A stretch of 64,000 bases of DNA. It comes from Vibrio panuliri (lineage in GTDB: Bacteria > Pseudomonadota > Gammaproteobacteria > Enterobacterales > Vibrionaceae). Of this stretch, positions 62,512 through 64,000 are shown one piece after another. Positions within the stretch are counted from its first letter, which is position 1; each line of letters opens with the position of its first letter. The position numbers and the translations under genes are program-made. Under the pieces are notes generated by a model, which saw only the letters and a list, made by a program, of their open reading frames with translations, was not told the origin of the DNA and did not search any database. The stretch is taken from positions 1,178,001 to 1,242,000 of the forward strand of contig NZ_AP019655.1 in the NCBI RefSeq assembly GCF_009938205.1, read 5' to 3'.

Positions 62512-63246
62512 ATGAATCTTAACAGCGTCGCGGCCATTCTTATCGCAATCAGCGGTCATACATTGGCTGGAGATGTGGTTACCTACCAAGCCAATAATCA
62601 AGACTATCAAGGTTATTGGTCTAAAGTGAGTGATGATGCCCCTTTAGTCTTACTTGTACATGATTGGGATGGCCTAACTGAGTATGAAGAGCAACGCGCT
62701 GAAATGCTCAATAAGATGGGGTATAACGTCTTTGCGGTCGATCTATTCGGTAAAGGTGTTCGGCCAACTAAGTTAGAAGACAAGCGACAACATACCGGTG
62801 AACTCTATAAAAACCGCGACAAACTGCGAACATTGATGGAGGCGGGAGTACAACAAGCGCAAACACTCGGTGGTAATACCGAGAATATGGTGGTGATGGG
62901 CTACTGTTTCGGTGGTGCTGCGACGCTTGAATCCGCAAGAGCTGGAATGCCCGCAAAAGGTTTTGTCACTTTTCATGGTGGACTAAAAACCCCCGAAGGG
63001 CAAAGCTATGCAAATACCAAAGCACCGATTTTAGTGCTGCACGGCACGGCGGATAAGGCGATACCAATGAGTCAGTTTGCCCAGTTAGCGGTTGAACTGG
63101 AAGCCAACCAAGTACGCCATGAAATGGTAACGTATAGCGGCGCTCCGCATGCGTTCACTGTATTTGGTTCGAAAAATTACCGTCAAGATGCGGATGAAAA
63201 ATCATGGCAAGCGTTCGATGAGTTCCTCAATAACCACACTCAATAG
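62512..63246 (+). CDS. Dienelactone hydrolase-family protein, secreted
   Basis: I start at 62512 (MNLNSVAAILIAISGHTLAG), with AAAGGA nine bases upstream; this gives a clear signal peptide and 244 aa. The alpha/beta hydrolase has the nucleophile GYCFGG (Cys in place of Ser, as in dienelactone hydrolases), Asp in HGTADKAIP and His in GAPHAF. The physiological substrate is unknown. A strong terminator follows. Confidence 0.9.
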   Translation: MNLNSVAAILIAISGHTLAGDVVTYQANNQDYQGYWSKVSDDAPLVLLVHDWDGLTEYEEQRAEMLNKMGYNVFAVDLFGKGVRPTKLEDKRQHTGELYKNRDKLRTLMEAGVQQAQTLGGNTENMVVMGYCFGGAATLESARAGMPAKGFVTFHGGLKTPEGQSYANTKAPILVLHGTADKAIPMSQFAQLAVELEANQVRHEMVTYSGAPHAFTVFGSKNYRQDADEKSWQAFDEFLNNHTQ

Positions 63247-63260
63247 CGCAATTAAACAAT

Positions 63261-63296
63261 GAAGATAAGCTGATAATAGCTAGGCTTATCTTCTTC
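63261..63296 (+). terminator. Terminator after the dienelactone hydrolase gene
   Basis: GAAGATAAGC (63261-63270) and GCTTATCTTC (63284-63293) form a perfect 10-bp stem, followed by a short T/C-rich tract. Confidence 0.7.
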
Positions 63297-63375
63297 ATAA
63301 GTTTTCTATCCCCATCAAACCAAGCGTGTGATAAAGTGCGCGCCTTGCGAGTTTCGCCATCACATAGGTAAACAC

Positions 63376-64000
63376 ATGTCATTTTCTACTCTCGGCCTAC
63401 ACGCTGAAATCATCGCTTCACTGCCTGATGGCATCAACAATCCAACTGATATTCAAACACAAACTATTAGTAAGCTTCTTGCTCGGCATGACCTACTGGC
63501 GTTGGCAAACACTGGCAGCGGTAAAACTCTCGCTTATGGCTTACCGCTAATTCAACATCAGTTGAACGCCAGCGATGAGAGTCTTTGCTTGGTGTTGGTG
63601 CCAACTCGTGAGCTGGCAAATCAAGTCGCAGCGACGATTAATGAGATTGCCAGCCAACTACAACTTACTACCGTTTGTTTAACGGGTGGTGCAGATAAAG
63701 TAGAACAACTACAAGCGTTAACAGCTAACCCACACATTTTGGTTGCCACAACAGGACGAATGCTCGACCTATTGGCTGACGCTGCCTTTGACGCAAAACG
63801 CATCAAGCAATTAGTGCTGGATGAAGCAGACCGCCTACTTGATATGGGATTCTGGCAAGATGTACAAGCTATCGCAGGGCAAATTTCGGCAAAACGTCAG
63901 ACAGCGATGTTTTCCGCTACCTTCTCCGCGGAGCTAAAACAAAAAGCGGCACAATTGATGTTCCAACCTCTCGAAGTCGCGGTGCATCAGCCTAACAGCA
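63376..64000 (+). CDS. DEAD-box ATP-dependent RNA helicase, 3' part beyond the window
   Basis: The first 208 residues are present. Visible motifs are Q (PTDIQTQTI), I (ANTGSGKT), Ia (PTRELANQ), GG (LTGGAD), Ib (ATTGRMLDLL), II (LDEADRLLDMGF) and III (FSATF). It is an RNA helicase of the RhlE/DbpA-like group; which one cannot be decided without the C-terminus. The frame is open to the window edge. Confidence 0.93.
   Translation, partial: MSFSTLGLHAEIIASLPDGINNPTDIQTQTISKLLARHDLLALANTGSGKTLAYGLPLIQHQLNASDESLCLVLVPTRELANQVAATINEIASQLQLTTVCLTGGADKVEQLQALTANPHILVATTGRMLDLLADAAFDAKRIKQLVLDEADRLLDMGFWQDVQAIAGQISAKRQTAMFSATFSAELKQKAAQLMFQPLEVAVHQPNS

Overview
The window reads as a Vibrio-type gammaproteobacterial chromosome. 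The grounds are the OmpU-like porin, the aa3-type cytochrome c oxidase cluster, the DUF3024 and MaoC genes beside a tRNA-Ser(UGA), and a giant LapA-like RTX adhesin. The first 21 kb is accessory DNA: AT-rich, full of defence-like genes and marked by att sites. The remaining 43 kb looks like ordinary core genome.

Accessory region A (1 to about 9.5 kb) carries two minus-strand operons. The first (4789 down to at least 220) starts with a TPR-CHAT caspase-like protease with an apparently intact His/Cys dyad. Two overlapping unrecognised genes follow, then a solitary RelE/ParE-like toxin-fold protein behind a hairpin, and a gene cut by the window edge. The second (8631 down to 5087) is an ABC three-component (ABC-3C) conflict system: a PD-(D/E)xK nuclease-like effector, a middle component and a DUF3732 ABC ATPase, joined by ATGA overlaps. 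The ATPase frame is broken at least four times in or beside A-runs.

Accessory region B (9512 to 20968) is an 11.4-kb integrative element bounded by a 27-bp direct repeat of the 3' end of tRNA-Ser. Its tyrosine integrase sits just downstream of the intact tRNA and is coupled to an unknown 254-aa partner. Cargo includes a GHKL ATPase fused to a Shedu-like nuclease domain and an orphan integron-type cassette with an attC-like site. It also includes a second integrase in an int / 60-codon ORF / MobV-like relaxase operon with striking hairpins, and a DUF1289-TM-SH3 fusion. Region A lies beyond the left repeat, so the tRNA may hold tandem islands.

Core region (21 to 64 kb): MaoC dehydratase, PstS-like protein, DUF3024 and TetR genes lead to a 4486-aa type I secreted adhesin. 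That adhesin contains four near-identical 900-bp repeats, and a CSS-EAL phosphodiesterase gene is divergent from it. Next come an aldo/keto reductase, aroG, a VanZ-like gene and the cytochrome oxidase operon (coxB, ctaD, ctaG, cox3) with its assembly and heme A genes (SURF1, an SCO-like protein, ctaA, cyoE). A phosphohexomutase, a LysE exporter, an AraC regulator with azlCD, an FAH-family hydrolase, a porin and a lone type IV pilin-like gene follow. The window ends with a DsbA-family protein, a patatin, a GNAT acetyltransferase, pcp, a dienelactone hydrolase and the start of a DEAD-box helicase.

The best candidates for an undescribed system are the TPR-CHAT operon and the int/ORF60/relaxase module. 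All family calls are from reading motifs; no database search was run.
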